DNA of 64,000 nucleotides from Rhizobium leguminosarum bv. trifolii WSM1325 (lineage in GTDB: Bacteria > Pseudomonadota > Alphaproteobacteria > Rhizobiales > Rhizobiaceae): assembly GCA_000023185.1 (NCBI GenBank), contig CP001624.1:186001-250000 (forward strand), in the 5' to 3' direction. Shown here one piece after another: positions 9,610 through 18,248 of this stretch. Numbering within the stretch: the first letter of the stretch is position 1; each line of letters starts with the position of its first letter. The notes under the pieces were generated by a model that saw nothing but the letters and a program-made list of their open reading frames with translations, made no database searches and had not been told where the DNA came from. The position numbers were made by a program, and so were the translations under genes.

Positions 9610-9656
9610 CTGCAGCATTTATCTCTAAATCGATTCCGATTTAGGGGATTATGCAG
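9610..9656. repeat. Long imperfect hairpin after cysA
   Basis: The perfect inner stem CTAAATCG-attc-CGATTTAG at 9625-9644 is extended by imperfect outer arms beginning CTGCAGCAT and ending ATGCAG. There is no T-run, so it is not a classical intrinsic terminator. It may be a dispersed rhizobial palindrome that serves as the 3' end of the sulfate operon. Confidence 0.55.
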
Positions 9657-9799
9657 AAGGCCATCGCCGGAATCGTATTTGGCGAGAGTCCCTTAAGGTT
9701 TTTGTTATCTAAGGTTGTTTGTATTTCAGTCATATGACGAGTAAAACGTTTACGCTTAACCATTAAGGGCTGGACTAATCCCATAGGAGGCACCTGGCG

Positions 9800-10636
9800 T
9801 TGAGGGCGGAGATTTCCTTTGGAAAATCCCTGATCGGGATTTTGTTCGTGGGACTGGCAGCTGCAAGCTGCACAACGACATCGAAACCGGCGGCAACGGC
9901 GGCGAACACCAAGACGAAGCCGGGCCAAGCGGCGAAAGTCACGTTCAATTATACGGCCAAAGACCGCGAGTGCCTGCAGCGCGCGATGTATTTCGAATCG
10001 CTGCATTCGGACAAGGACGGCTACATGGCTGTCGGGACCGTCGTCATGAACAGGCTCACCTCCGGCGCCTATCCAACGTCGATCTGCGGCGTGGTGGCCC
10101 AGAAAAGGCAGTTCGCGCCCGGCGTGATGACGCGCGAAGTCAAGCCGCAGGCGGAAACCGAGCTTGCCAGCGCGGCCGATGCAATCCTTGTTAAAGGCGC
10201 ACGCCATCCTGCGGTGAAGGACGCGATGTTCTTCCACACCGATGGGCTGAAATTCCCGTACGACAACATGCACTATGTGACGGTTGCCGGCGGCAACGCC
10301 TTCTACGAGAAGCGCGACTCCAACGGCATGCTTGAAACGCCGCCGCCGCTGCCCTCCTACGAGGTGGCGATGAACTATGTGCCCGGCGAAAGCATGCTGC
10401 CGCCGCAATTCGAGGCCCTGATACCCTCGGCGGTTCCCGTTCCTCTCCCGGCTCCAGACCCCATGGCGACGGCGAGCACGGGGCAGATGCGGATCACGGC
10501 GCCGGTGACCGCGCCGGAAACATCCCCGCTAACATCGGTCGAGCCCGAGCCGGGAATGCCCATTGCGATCCCTATCCCCCGGCCCGCCTATGACAGCGTG
10601 ATGCTGCGTGAAAGCCTTCCAGCGAACGGCGGTTAA
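9800..10636 (+). CDS. Putative SleB-family cell wall hydrolase, lipoprotein
   Basis: The 278-residue protein starts at TTG (9800), supported by AGGAGG at 9785-9790 with a 9-base gap. The N-terminus has a hydrophobic signal ending in LAAASC, a plausible though imperfect lipobox. Residues about 55-180 match the SleB/Hydrolase_2 fold: RECLQRAMYFES carrying the presumed catalytic Glu, then GYMAVGTVVMNRL, SICGVVAQKRQF and DAMFFHTDGLKFPY. SleB proteins are lytic transglycosylase-like enzymes; in non-sporeformers they act in peptidoglycan remodelling. The C-terminal 90 residues are Pro/Ala-rich and of low complexity. It is convergent with pepT. Confidence 0.85.
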   Translation: MRAEISFGKSLIGILFVGLAAASCTTTSKPAATAANTKTKPGQAAKVTFNYTAKDRECLQRAMYFESLHSDKDGYMAVGTVVMNRLTSGAYPTSICGVVAQKRQFAPGVMTREVKPQAETELASAADAILVKGARHPAVKDAMFFHTDGLKFPYDNMHYVTVAGGNAFYEKRDSNGMLETPPPLPSYEVAMNYVPGESMLPPQFEALIPSAVPVPLPAPDPMATASTGQMRITAPVTAPETSPLTSVEPEPGMPIAIPIPRPAYDSVMLRESLPANGG

Positions 10637-10650
10637 ACCAACCGCCGTTC
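10624..10650 (+). terminator. Stem-loop overlapping the stop codon of the SleB-family gene
   Basis: The perfect 11-bp inverted repeat GAACGGCGGTT / AACCGCCGTTC has a 5-base loop, and the TAA stop begins at its edge. No T-run follows. It lies between two convergent genes, so it could stop transcription from either side or protect the mRNA end. Confidence 0.6.
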
Positions 10651-10691
10651 CGGTATGAGTTAGATGGAAGCGCGCTTTTGCTGGACTTGTT

Positions 10692-11933
10692 TTAAGCGCG
10701 CTCTTCCCAAACCCTCGCCAGTTCCACGATCGTCTTCACCGCCTTTTCCATGTCCTGGCGGCTCACCCATTCGAGCGGCGAGTGGAAGGCGTGGCCGCCG
10801 GCGAAGATGTTCGGGCACGGCAGCCCCATGAAGGAAAGACGCGAGCCATCGGTGCCGCCGCGGATGCTGCCGCGCACCGGCGTCATGCCGGCCCGGCGCA
10901 CCGCTTCGATCGCGTTGTCGACGATCTCCGGGTGACGATCGAGCACCACCTTCATGTTGCGATACTGCTCCTTCACCTCAAAATGATAGGTCGAGCCGGG
11001 ATAGACAGCCATCACGTCCTTGACGATGCCTTCGAGCATCGATTCCTTTTCCGTGAGACCCTTGTCGGTGAAATCACGGATGATAAAGCTCAGCGACGCC
11101 TTCTCCATCGAACCGGTCACGCCTGTGGGATGGATGAAGCCCTGCTGGCCTTCCGTGGTCTCGGGGGCAATATCCCCCGGCAGCCGGTCGATGATGGCGC
11201 CAGCGATTTTGATGGCGTTTTCCATGCGGCCCTTGGCAAAGCCGGGATGGATCGCCACACCTGATATGCTGATCTCGACGCCGTCGGCCGAAAACGTCTC
11301 ATCCTCGATATGGCCGGCCGTCTCGCCGTCCATCGTATAGGCGAAGTCGGCACCGAGTTTCTTCAGGTCGACCTTGTTGACGCCGCGCCCGACTTCCTCG
11401 TCGGGCGTGAACAGGATCTTGATCGTCCCGTGCCTGATATCTGGATTGCCGACGAGTATCTGAGCCGCGGTCATGATTTCGGCCAGTCCGGCCTTGTCGT
11501 CGGCGCCGAGCAATGTCGTTCCATCGGTCGTGACGATATCATTGCCAATCTGGTTCTGCAGTTCGGGATGATCGCTGACGCGGATCACCCGGCCGGTGTC
11601 GCCGGCAAGCTTGATATCGCCGCCGGCAAAATTCCTGATGATCTGCGGCTTGATATTAGTGCCGCTGAAATCGGGTGCCGTATCCATGTGCGAGCAGAAA
11701 CAGATGACCGGCACCGTCTTGTCGCTATTGGCCGGAATGGTCGCGTAGACATAGCCGTGTTCATCGAGATGCGCGTCCGCAAGACCGATCTTCAGCAGTT
11801 CATCGACCAGAACGCGGCCGAGATCCTTCTGCTTGCCGGTGGTCGGCTGCGTCGAGGAGGCGGGGTCGGATTGCGTGTCGATAACGACATAACGGAGAAA
11901 GCGGTCGAGAACAGTGTCGGTCATGGCATCCAA
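10692..11933 (-). CDS. pepT: Peptidase T (tripeptidase, M20 family)
   Basis: The 413-residue cytoplasmic metallopeptidase removes the N-terminal residue of tripeptides. Visible family signatures are VICFCSHMDTAPDFSG (first zinc His and base Asp), TTLLGADDKAGLAEI (bridging Asp), LFTPDEEVGRG (catalytic and ligand Glu pair), the dimerisation domain around HPGFAKGRMENAIKIA, and a late GGHAFHSPLEWV with the last His ligand. The length is normal for PepT. The start at 11933 could instead be 9 bases downstream. It is a single gene, convergent with the SleB-family gene. Confidence 0.96.
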   Translation of the reverse strand: MDAMTDTVLDRFLRYVVIDTQSDPASSTQPTTGKQKDLGRVLVDELLKIGLADAHLDEHGYVYATIPANSDKTVPVICFCSHMDTAPDFSGTNIKPQIIRNFAGGDIKLAGDTGRVIRVSDHPELQNQIGNDIVTTDGTTLLGADDKAGLAEIMTAAQILVGNPDIRHGTIKILFTPDEEVGRGVNKVDLKKLGADFAYTMDGETAGHIEDETFSADGVEISISGVAIHPGFAKGRMENAIKIAGAIIDRLPGDIAPETTEGQQGFIHPTGVTGSMEKASLSFIIRDFTDKGLTEKESMLEGIVKDVMAVYPGSTYHFEVKEQYRNMKVVLDRHPEIVDNAIEAVRRAGMTPVRGSIRGGTDGSRLSFMGLPCPNIFAGGHAFHSPLEWVSRQDMEKAVKTIVELARVWEERA

Positions 11934-12028
11934 TCCAGCAAGATCACACGGACGATATAGCCCTCATGGGCGATGCGGCAAAAGATTTTTCCGCTCGCAG
12001 CACGTGAGGAATGATCGTGCAATCCCTT

Positions 12029-12781
12029 TCATGCGCCCCTGTCTGATATCGGAACCGAGACCACATGTGAAACCAGCCTGCCGTCGCTGACCTCATGCAT
12101 GAGGAAGGACGGAGCGTCGATCACCGAAAGATCGGCACGGCCGTCCAGCAGAAGCGGATTGGGCGGGCAAAGGGAGCCGCAGGTCTGGACAGTCATCGAT
12201 CCCAGCCGGCCAAAAGCGGGTCGGTGAACATGGCCGCAGAGAATCGCCAGTGGTAGCCTGTGCATCGTCTCCAGGGTGCTGAGAAGCGCACTGCCGTTTC
12301 TGCATCCGACCTGGTCCAGCACCTCGATGCCGATCCGCAACGGCGGCTGATGCATGAAGAGAAGGGAGGGCGTCGTCACATCCGCAAGCGCGCTCGTCAG
12401 CCATGGCAGGTGCGGCAGGACGTCGCCGTAACTCTGACCGGCAACGGTCACATCGACACCGAAGAGGGTCAGCCCATCGACGGCTGTCCGGAAATGCATC
12501 GGTCCCGTCGCATTGATCCACGTGCCGACAGCGACAAGTTCGGAGCGCATCAATTGCACATCGTCACCGTTGCCCGGCAACAGATGGACGGGGCAGTCCA
12601 GCGACCGCAGGTTTTCGGCAACAAGGCGATAGCCGTGCCGCCATTGGTCGTTTACCAGATCTCCGGTGACAACAAGCACATCCGGGCGGAACGTTTTCAG
12701 CCAGCCTATCGCTCGCTCCAGCGTCCGCAGCGACGAAAGGTCTGGCCCCGCATGGATATCGGAAATCTGCGCAACGAGCAT
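12029..12781 (-). CDS. Calcineurin-like metallophosphoesterase with an altered GNH motif
   Basis: The 250-residue protein belongs to the CpdA/GpdQ branch of binuclear metallophosphoesterases: ISDIH (residues 6-10), VVTGDLVND (38-44) and a late CGHVHRP. The third block, normally GNH(D/E), reads LPGNGDD, so the usual catalytic His is Gly at residue 72. The start at 12781 is chosen because GGGGAGG precedes it at good spacing; a longer frame begins at 12811. It is the last gene of the 19-12 kb operon, 70 bases after the ATPase gene, which suggests hydrolysis of an imported phosphodiester or phosphorylated compound, but the substrate is unknown. Confidence 0.8.
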   Translation of the reverse strand: MLVAQISDIHAGPDLSSLRTLERAIGWLKTFRPDVLVVTGDLVNDQWRHGYRLVAENLRSLDCPVHLLPGNGDDVQLMRSELVAVGTWINATGPMHFRTAVDGLTLFGVDVTVAGQSYGDVLPHLPWLTSALADVTTPSLLFMHQPPLRIGIEVLDQVGCRNGSALLSTLETMHRLPLAILCGHVHRPAFGRLGSMTVQTCGSLCPPNPLLLDGRADLSVIDAPSFLMHEVSDGRLVSHVVSVPISDRGA

Positions 12782-12851
12782 GTTCTGCCTCCCCGCCCCT
12801 GCCGGAGACACTATGCCGAAACCGACAGCATCGGGCTACCGGCCTAACCGT

Positions 12852-13910
12852 TCAATCGACGCGTTTTCCCTCGCCGTCGAACACATGCAGATATTGAGCC
12901 GGGAAGGCCACATTGACCTTGGGACCTGCCTTCAGCGCTTCGCGGTTCAGCGTGAAGATCTTGAACGGCAGACCATGCAGGGCAAGGTGCAGGATGATGC
13001 CGAAGCCTGTCGGTTCGACGAGTTCCACATCCGCGGCAAGCCCCGCCCCGCCGTCACTCATCAGCACATGCTCCGGCCGGATGCCGAGCGTCACCTTTGC
13101 GCCGTCTGAAAGCGGCAAAGGCTTTGCAAGCGGCACGATCGTGCCGTCCTTCAGCTTCACGCCGTCGGCATCGTAGGTGGCCTCGAGGAAATTCATCCCA
13201 GGCGAGCCGATGAAGCCGGCAACGAAGAGATTGGCGGGGCGGTCGTAGAGTTCCAGGGGACTGCCGACCTGCTGGACCACTCCGCCATGCATGGCGACAA
13301 TCCGGTCCGCCAGCGTCATTGCCTCGATCTGGTCGTGGGTCACGTAGATCGAGGTCGCCTTCAGGTCGCCATGCAGTTTCTTGATTTCGGCGCGCATCTG
13401 TTCGCGCAGGCGCGCATCGAGGTTGGACAGCGGTTCATCGAACAGGAAGGCCTTGGGCTGGCGCACGATGGCGCGGCCCATGGCGACGCGCTGTCGCTGG
13501 CCACCGGAAAGCGCCTTCGGCCTGCGTTCGAGCAACGGATCGAGGCCGAGCTTTGCGGCAGCCGCGGCGACCGCGCCTGCAATCTTCTCCTTCGCCACCT
13601 TCCGCAGCCTGAGGCTGTAGCTCATATTGCCGGCGACATTCATATGCGGGTAAAGCGCGTAGGACTGGAACACCATGGCGATGTCGCGGTCCTTGGGATG
13701 CAACTCGTTGACCCTATTGCCGGCGATGCGGATCTCGCCTGATGTGACCTCCTCAAGCCCGGCGATCATCCGCAGCAGCGTGGACTTGCCGCAGCCGGAC
13801 GGACCGACGAGCACGACGAATTCGCCGTCCTGGATTTCCAGGTTGACGCCGTGCAGCACCTGCACATGGCCATAGGCTTTGCGGATATTCCGGATATCGA
13901 TCGATGCCAT
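12852..13910 (-). CDS. Sugar-type ABC transporter ATPase (MalK/UgpC family)
   Basis: The 352-residue ATPase has Walker A GPSGCGKSTLLR, QSYALYPHMNV, signature LSGGQRQRVAMGRA, Walker B AFLFDEPLSNLDA and switch YVTHDQIEAMTLAD. The C-terminal OB/TOBE regulatory domain contains the GIRPEHV motif. It energises the two permeases just upstream, 4 bases away. ATPases of this family often serve several sugar transporters in one cell, which is relevant because another ABC operon in this window has no ATPase. Confidence 0.93.
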   Translation of the reverse strand: MASIDIRNIRKAYGHVQVLHGVNLEIQDGEFVVLVGPSGCGKSTLLRMIAGLEEVTSGEIRIAGNRVNELHPKDRDIAMVFQSYALYPHMNVAGNMSYSLRLRKVAKEKIAGAVAAAAAKLGLDPLLERRPKALSGGQRQRVAMGRAIVRQPKAFLFDEPLSNLDARLREQMRAEIKKLHGDLKATSIYVTHDQIEAMTLADRIVAMHGGVVQQVGSPLELYDRPANLFVAGFIGSPGMNFLEATYDADGVKLKDGTIVPLAKPLPLSDGAKVTLGIRPEHVLMSDGGAGLAADVELVEPTGFGIILHLALHGLPFKIFTLNREALKAGPKVNVAFPAQYLHVFDGEGKRVD

Positions 13911-13914
13911 TTGT

Positions 13915-14745
13915 TTAACCCTTGACCGCGCCGGCCGTCAGGCCCTGGACGAGATAGCGCTGGATGAGCAGGAAGAAGAGGCCGGCCGGAATGAGCGCCA
14001 TGACGCCCGCCGCCATCATCTGCCCGAAATCCACCGAGAATTTCGAAACGAAGGTAAGAAGGCCAACCGGGAAGGTCGCCGCGTCATTGCCGTTGATCAG
14101 CATCAGCGCGAAGAGCAGTTCGCTCCAGGCGGCGGTGAAGACGAAACCGAGTGTGGCGGCGATCCCCGGCAGCGTCAGCGGCAGGATGATCTGGCGAAAT
14201 GCCGTGAACTGCGTCGCGCCGTCGATCTTCGCCGCCTCTTCGAGATCCCTTGGGATGCCGTCGAAGAAAGACTGCATCAGGAAGGTGGCGAAAGGCACGT
14301 TGAAGGCGGTGTAGACGATGACGAGCCCGGTCAGGCTGTTGGTCAGATGCAGCGGCGACAGGATCTTGAAGATCGGCGCGACCAGCATGACCAGCGGGAA
14401 CATCTGGGTCAGCAGCATCAGAGCGACAATCCAGTATTTTGCCCGGAAATTGAAGCGGGAAAGCGCATACCCCGATAGCGAGGCGCAGATGGTCACGGTG
14501 ATGGCCGTCGAGGCGGAGACGATCAGGCTGTTCTTGAAGAAGGTCGGAAAGGCGCTGTGCCGCAGGACAAAGGCATAATGATCCCAAGTCGTGCGCGACG
14601 GCCACATGCGCACGCCCTCGCTATAGAGCAGGTCGTTCGGCGTCACCGAGACCTTGAGCAGCCAGAACAGCGGAAAGAGCGCGAAGGCGATGTAGCAGAG
14701 GATCGCCAGACGGTGTGCGATGGTGGGAATGACGGATCGTCTCAT
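13915..14745 (-). CDS. Sugar-type ABC transporter permease (MalG-like)
   Basis: The 276-residue inner membrane protein has six predicted helices. The EAA loop (IPRDLEEAAKIDGATQFTAF) and the C-terminal LVQGLTAGAVKG motif are characteristic of MalG-type permeases. It lies 4 bases before the ATPase gene and 4 bases after the partner permease, so the three are one transcript. Confidence 0.92.
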   Translation of the reverse strand: MRRSVIPTIAHRLAILCYIAFALFPLFWLLKVSVTPNDLLYSEGVRMWPSRTTWDHYAFVLRHSAFPTFFKNSLIVSASTAITVTICASLSGYALSRFNFRAKYWIVALMLLTQMFPLVMLVAPIFKILSPLHLTNSLTGLVIVYTAFNVPFATFLMQSFFDGIPRDLEEAAKIDGATQFTAFRQIILPLTLPGIAATLGFVFTAAWSELLFALMLINGNDAATFPVGLLTFVSKFSVDFGQMMAAGVMALIPAGLFFLLIQRYLVQGLTAGAVKG

Positions 14746-14749
14746 GATC

Positions 14750-15685
14750 TCAATCCTTGTTCAGCAGCGTCTGCCGGAGCAGGATGATCAGCATCGAATA
14801 GGCAAGCAGCAGTACGAGCAGCACCAGCGCGATCGCCGAGGCATAACCGAAATCGAGCCGCCTGAAGGCTGTCGTGAAGATGTAGCTGGCGACGATCTGC
14901 GTTCGGTCTGCCGGCCCGCCATTGGTCATGACGACGATGAGATCGGCGAAATTGGAAATCCACACGGTGCGCAGCAGCACGGTGATGGCGATCGTTGGCG
15001 CCAGAAACGGCAGGGTGATCGAGCGGAAACGCTGGAACCAGCCGGCGCCGTCGATCGACGCCGCCTCATAGAGATCGCGCGGGATCGCCTGCAAGGCGGC
15101 GAGCAGGGTAATGGCGAAGAAGGGAATGCCCCACCAGACATTGGCGACGATCGGCCCCCACATCGCATAGTTGGGATCGGAGAGGATATTGCCCGGCTCA
15201 TGCATCAGCCCAAGGGCGAAGAGCCAGTGCGGGATCGGCCCGATGACGGGATTGAACAGCCAGGCCCAGTTGAGGCCGGCAAGAAAGGACGGCACGGCCC
15301 AGGGCAGGAAGACCAGCGCCTGGGCGATTGCCCGGCCCTTGAACGGCTTGTCGAGCAGCAGCGCCAGGATCAGCCCGAAAACGAACTGCAGGACGACGGA
15401 AGCGCCTGTCCACCACAGCGTGTTCCTCAGCGCACCGTAGAAGGCGGCGTCGCCTGAAAGCTCGCGGAAATGATCGAGCCCGATGAAGCCGCCGGAAAAC
15501 GGATTGAGCAGCTGGATATCGCGGAAGGCGTAGGAAATGCCGACCGTCAGCGGCACCAGCATCACCGCAATGATCAGGATCAGCGACGGCGCGCTGTAGA
15601 GATAGGGCTCCGAAGCATCGGCAACGCGACGCAGCCATGGTCTGCGGTCGCGACGCATGTCGAGCGTATCGGCGGAAATGGTCAT
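14750..15685 (-). CDS. Sugar-type ABC transporter permease (MalF/UgpA-like)
   Basis: The roughly 311-residue permease has an EAA loop (IPRDLYEAASIDGAGWFQRF) and six helices starting around SAPSLILIIAVMLVPLTVGI. The frame is open up to 15832, but that would overlap the binding-protein gene and run through a terminator hairpin, so an internal start is used. ATG at 15685 (MTISADTLDMRRDRR) is preferred; 15730 and 15661 are alternatives. It partners the permease at 13915-14745. Confidence 0.88.
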   Translation of the reverse strand: MTISADTLDMRRDRRPWLRRVADASEPYLYSAPSLILIIAVMLVPLTVGISYAFRDIQLLNPFSGGFIGLDHFRELSGDAAFYGALRNTLWWTGASVVLQFVFGLILALLLDKPFKGRAIAQALVFLPWAVPSFLAGLNWAWLFNPVIGPIPHWLFALGLMHEPGNILSDPNYAMWGPIVANVWWGIPFFAITLLAALQAIPRDLYEAASIDGAGWFQRFRSITLPFLAPTIAITVLLRTVWISNFADLIVVMTNGGPADRTQIVASYIFTTAFRRLDFGYASAIALVLLVLLLAYSMLIILLRQTLLNKD

Positions 15686-15731
15686 CAGCCAAAAGGTCCC
15701 GTTCGCGGCGTTCTGCGCCGTCTGTGTCATC

Positions 15732-15767
15732 AAAAAAGCGGCGGCGGCCTGTTCCGAGGCCGCCGCC
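15732..15767 (-). terminator. Attenuating hairpin between binding protein and permease genes
   Basis: On the minus strand an 11-bp perfect GC-rich stem (GGCGGCGGCCT / AGGCCGCCGCC) with a 6-base loop is followed, after GC, by six T. It starts 13 bases after the stop of the solute-binding gene and precedes the first permease. This is a textbook intrinsic terminator placed so that most transcripts would end after the binding protein. Confidence 0.85.
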
Positions 15768-15780
15768 GTCAGTCCGTCGC

Positions 15781-17040
15781 TTATTTCTTGGCGAGGAACT
15801 TCTGCTGCGCCTTGGTGAGGTATTCCGCCCACTGGTCGGCCAGATCCTTCGCCGAGATATCGCCGAGCATCGCCTGTTGCGAGGTCTTGATCGCTAGCGA
15901 ATCCTTGAAGAAGGCGAATTCCTCGAGATAGGTCGGCATGACTGTTGGTACCGTGTTCGGGTCGGCCAGTTCCTCGAACCAGCCCTTGAACTGGTCACCG
16001 GCGTAGAAGGGATCCTTCTCGGCCGCCGTATAGGCCGGCAGGGCGCCGATGCGCTTGTTCCACTCGATATTGCCTTCCGGCCCTTCGAGCGTGGCGATCA
16101 GCTTCCAGGAGAGATCCTTGTTGCCGCTGGTCGTGAACATCGACCAGCCGCCATAGCCGATCGTCGGGAAGGACTTGCCGTCAGGCCCCTTCGGCAGCGG
16201 CATGACGCCGAAATCCTCCTTCTTCATGCGTTCGGCAATGGCGATCAACGCATCCGGATCCTGATCGAGGAATGCGCAGGTGCCAGAATAGAAGCCGGCG
16301 ACGACCTCGTTGAAGCCCCAGTTGACGCTGTCCTTCGGCGCATAGCCCTTCTTGTAGAGATCGACCATCCATTCGATGCCCTTGGCCCAGCCGGGGCTGT
16401 TCATCGTCGAGGTGCCGTCGTCGTTGAAATACTTGTTCGAGCCGGCCATCGAGGCGGCGAAGATCATCCAGCCGTTGAGGCCGCCCGCTCCTCCGCGCAT
16501 GCAGTAGCCGTATTTGCCGGACAGTTTGGAAACCTTTTCCGAAGCGGCGGTGAATTCTTCCATCGTCTTCGGCGGCGCGGCGACGCCGGCTTCGGCAAGC
16601 AGCTTCTTGTTGTAGAACATCGCCCTGAGATAGAATCCGTAGGGCAGCATATAGGCGGTGTTCTTGACGTCGCGGCCGAGTTCGAGTGCGCGCGGCGTCA
16701 GCTCCTTGGTGTGCTCCCACTTTGCAAGGTAGGGCTCTAAGCTCTCGAGCATGCCGTTATTGGCATAAAGCGACAGCCAGGTGTCGGGCATCTCCATCAC
16801 ATCGGGCACGTCGCCGGCAGACACCATAGTCGCGAACTTCTGGAACGCCTCGTTCCAGGGCAACGAGATGATGTCGACTTTGGTGCCGGGATTGGCGGCT
16901 TCGAACTTGCCGACGATCGATTTCAGCGTTTCGGTGCGCTCCGGGCTGGTGATGACTTCGACAAGCTTGAGCGTCGTATCGGCAAAGGCCGTGCCCGCCA
17001 TCATCGACGCAAAGATCGTCGAGATTATTAGTTTTTTCAT
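15781..17040 (-). CDS. Sugar-type ABC transporter solute-binding protein
   Basis: The 419-residue periplasmic protein has a signal peptide (MKKLIISTIFASMMAGTAFA) and the cluster-1 sugar-binding fold: ETLKSIVGKFEAANPGTKV, LPWNEAFQKFATMVSAGDVPDVMEM and AYMLPYGFYLRAMFYNKKLL. It is related to UgpB/MalE-type receptors; the ligand cannot be told. It lies 35 bases after the PLP-enzyme gene and before the attenuator hairpin, in one transcription unit with the regulator. Confidence 0.92.
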   Translation of the reverse strand: MKKLIISTIFASMMAGTAFADTTLKLVEVITSPERTETLKSIVGKFEAANPGTKVDIISLPWNEAFQKFATMVSAGDVPDVMEMPDTWLSLYANNGMLESLEPYLAKWEHTKELTPRALELGRDVKNTAYMLPYGFYLRAMFYNKKLLAEAGVAAPPKTMEEFTAASEKVSKLSGKYGYCMRGGAGGLNGWMIFAASMAGSNKYFNDDGTSTMNSPGWAKGIEWMVDLYKKGYAPKDSVNWGFNEVVAGFYSGTCAFLDQDPDALIAIAERMKKEDFGVMPLPKGPDGKSFPTIGYGGWSMFTTSGNKDLSWKLIATLEGPEGNIEWNKRIGALPAYTAAEKDPFYAGDQFKGWFEELADPNTVPTVMPTYLEEFAFFKDSLAIKTSQQAMLGDISAKDLADQWAEYLTKAQQKFLAKK

Positions 17041-17075
17041 GGCTCAGTTCCCCCTTATTAGGTTTCTCTCGGGTT

Positions 17076-18248
17076 TCAGGATTGTGAGGCGGCGGCGAGC
17101 GCCTCCTCGATGTCTCTCCACAAAGCCTCGGTTCCTTCGAGGCCGACATGGAGACGTACGGATCGCGCATGGATGCCGAAGGCATGTGCGGAATTCGGCT
17201 GTGCTTTCTGCTGGAGCACCACCTCGCCCGGTACGATCAGGCTTTCATGTCCACCCCAGCTTACGCCCAGTTTGAAGAGCTTGAGGTGATCGGCGAAGGC
17301 ACGGATATCCACGCCGTCGCGGAATATGAAGGAAAACAGGCCCGAGGTGCCGATGAGGCCAGTGGGCAGACGGTTGGCGAGCCCCGGATGGCAGACCGTC
17401 TCCACCACGCCGAGCTTCTGAAGGCGCCTGGCGATTTCAAGCGCCGATGCCTCGTGGGCTTTCATGCGCAGCGGCAGCGTGCGCAACCCGCGGATCAGCA
17501 GCCAGGCGTCGAACGGCGAAAGCTTGCCGCCGAGATAGGGATAGGCCTCGGCCTTGACACGCGCGATCATCGCCGTCGAGCCGGCGATGACGCCGGCCAC
17601 CACATCGCTATGGCCGCCGAGATATTTCGAGGCTGAATGGATGACGAGATCGACGCCGAGCGTCAGCGGCCGCTGGAAGAACGGGCTTGCCCAGCTGTTG
17701 TCGATCATCGAGATGGCGCCATGTTGTTGGGCGAGTGCTGCGAGCGCGCCGACGTCATGCGCCTCCATCACCCAGCTCGTCGGGCTTTCCATGTAGAAGA
17801 GTTTGGCGCCGGGCAGCGCCTTGGCGACCGCCTCCTCGTCGCGTCCGTCGACATAGGTCACCTCGATCTTCATCCGCTTCAGGATGGTGCCGAACAGGCG
17901 AAAGGCATCGGGATAGACATGCTTGACGGCGACGATGCGGTCGCCCGGCTCGACGAAGCTTAAGACCGCCGATGAGATCGCCGCCATGCCGCTTGCAAAA
18001 CCCAGCGCATCCTCGGCACCTTCGAGCTTGGCGAGCATTTCTTCGAAGGCACGCACCGTCGGGTTCAGGCCGCGCGTATAGATCGGCCGCACCCTCTCGC
18101 CGCGATAAGAGGCGATCATGTCGTCATAATCGGAAAAGGTGAAAAGCGAGGTCTGGAAAATCGGCGGCACGACGGCGTCGGCGAAGTTGCCTTCGTCGTG
18201 CGCCGTGATGAGGGAAGCAAGATCGAACGGTTCAGAGCCGTTGCTCAT
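17076..18248 (-). CDS. Cys/Met-metabolism-type PLP-dependent enzyme (cystathionine lyase/synthase family)
   Basis: The 390-residue fold-type I PLP enzyme has the substrate/cofactor segment RPIYTRGLNPTV, a phosphate-binding GFASGMAAISS, IDNSWASP with the PLP ring Asp, and Schiff-base Lys208 in HSASKYLGGHSD. This belongs to the MetB/MetC/MetZ/MGL superfamily, which performs beta- or gamma-elimination or replacement on sulfur amino acids. The start at 18248 overlaps the regulator stop by 4 bases; a longer open frame upstream merely overlaps the regulator antisense-free and is rejected. Its place in an ABC import operon suggests catabolism of an imported amino compound rather than biosynthesis. 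Confidence 0.88.
   Translation of the reverse strand: MSNGSEPFDLASLITAHDEGNFADAVVPPIFQTSLFTFSDYDDMIASYRGERVRPIYTRGLNPTVRAFEEMLAKLEGAEDALGFASGMAAISSAVLSFVEPGDRIVAVKHVYPDAFRLFGTILKRMKIEVTYVDGRDEEAVAKALPGAKLFYMESPTSWVMEAHDVGALAALAQQHGAISMIDNSWASPFFQRPLTLGVDLVIHSASKYLGGHSDVVAGVIAGSTAMIARVKAEAYPYLGGKLSPFDAWLLIRGLRTLPLRMKAHEASALEIARRLQKLGVVETVCHPGLANRLPTGLIGTSGLFSFIFRDGVDIRAFADHLKLFKLGVSWGGHESLIVPGEVVLQQKAQPNSAHAFGIHARSVRLHVGLEGTEALWRDIEEALAAASQS

Noticed and set aside
15686..15832. Longer start for the MalF-like permease
   Set aside because: It would overlap the binding-protein gene and translate through an intrinsic terminator.
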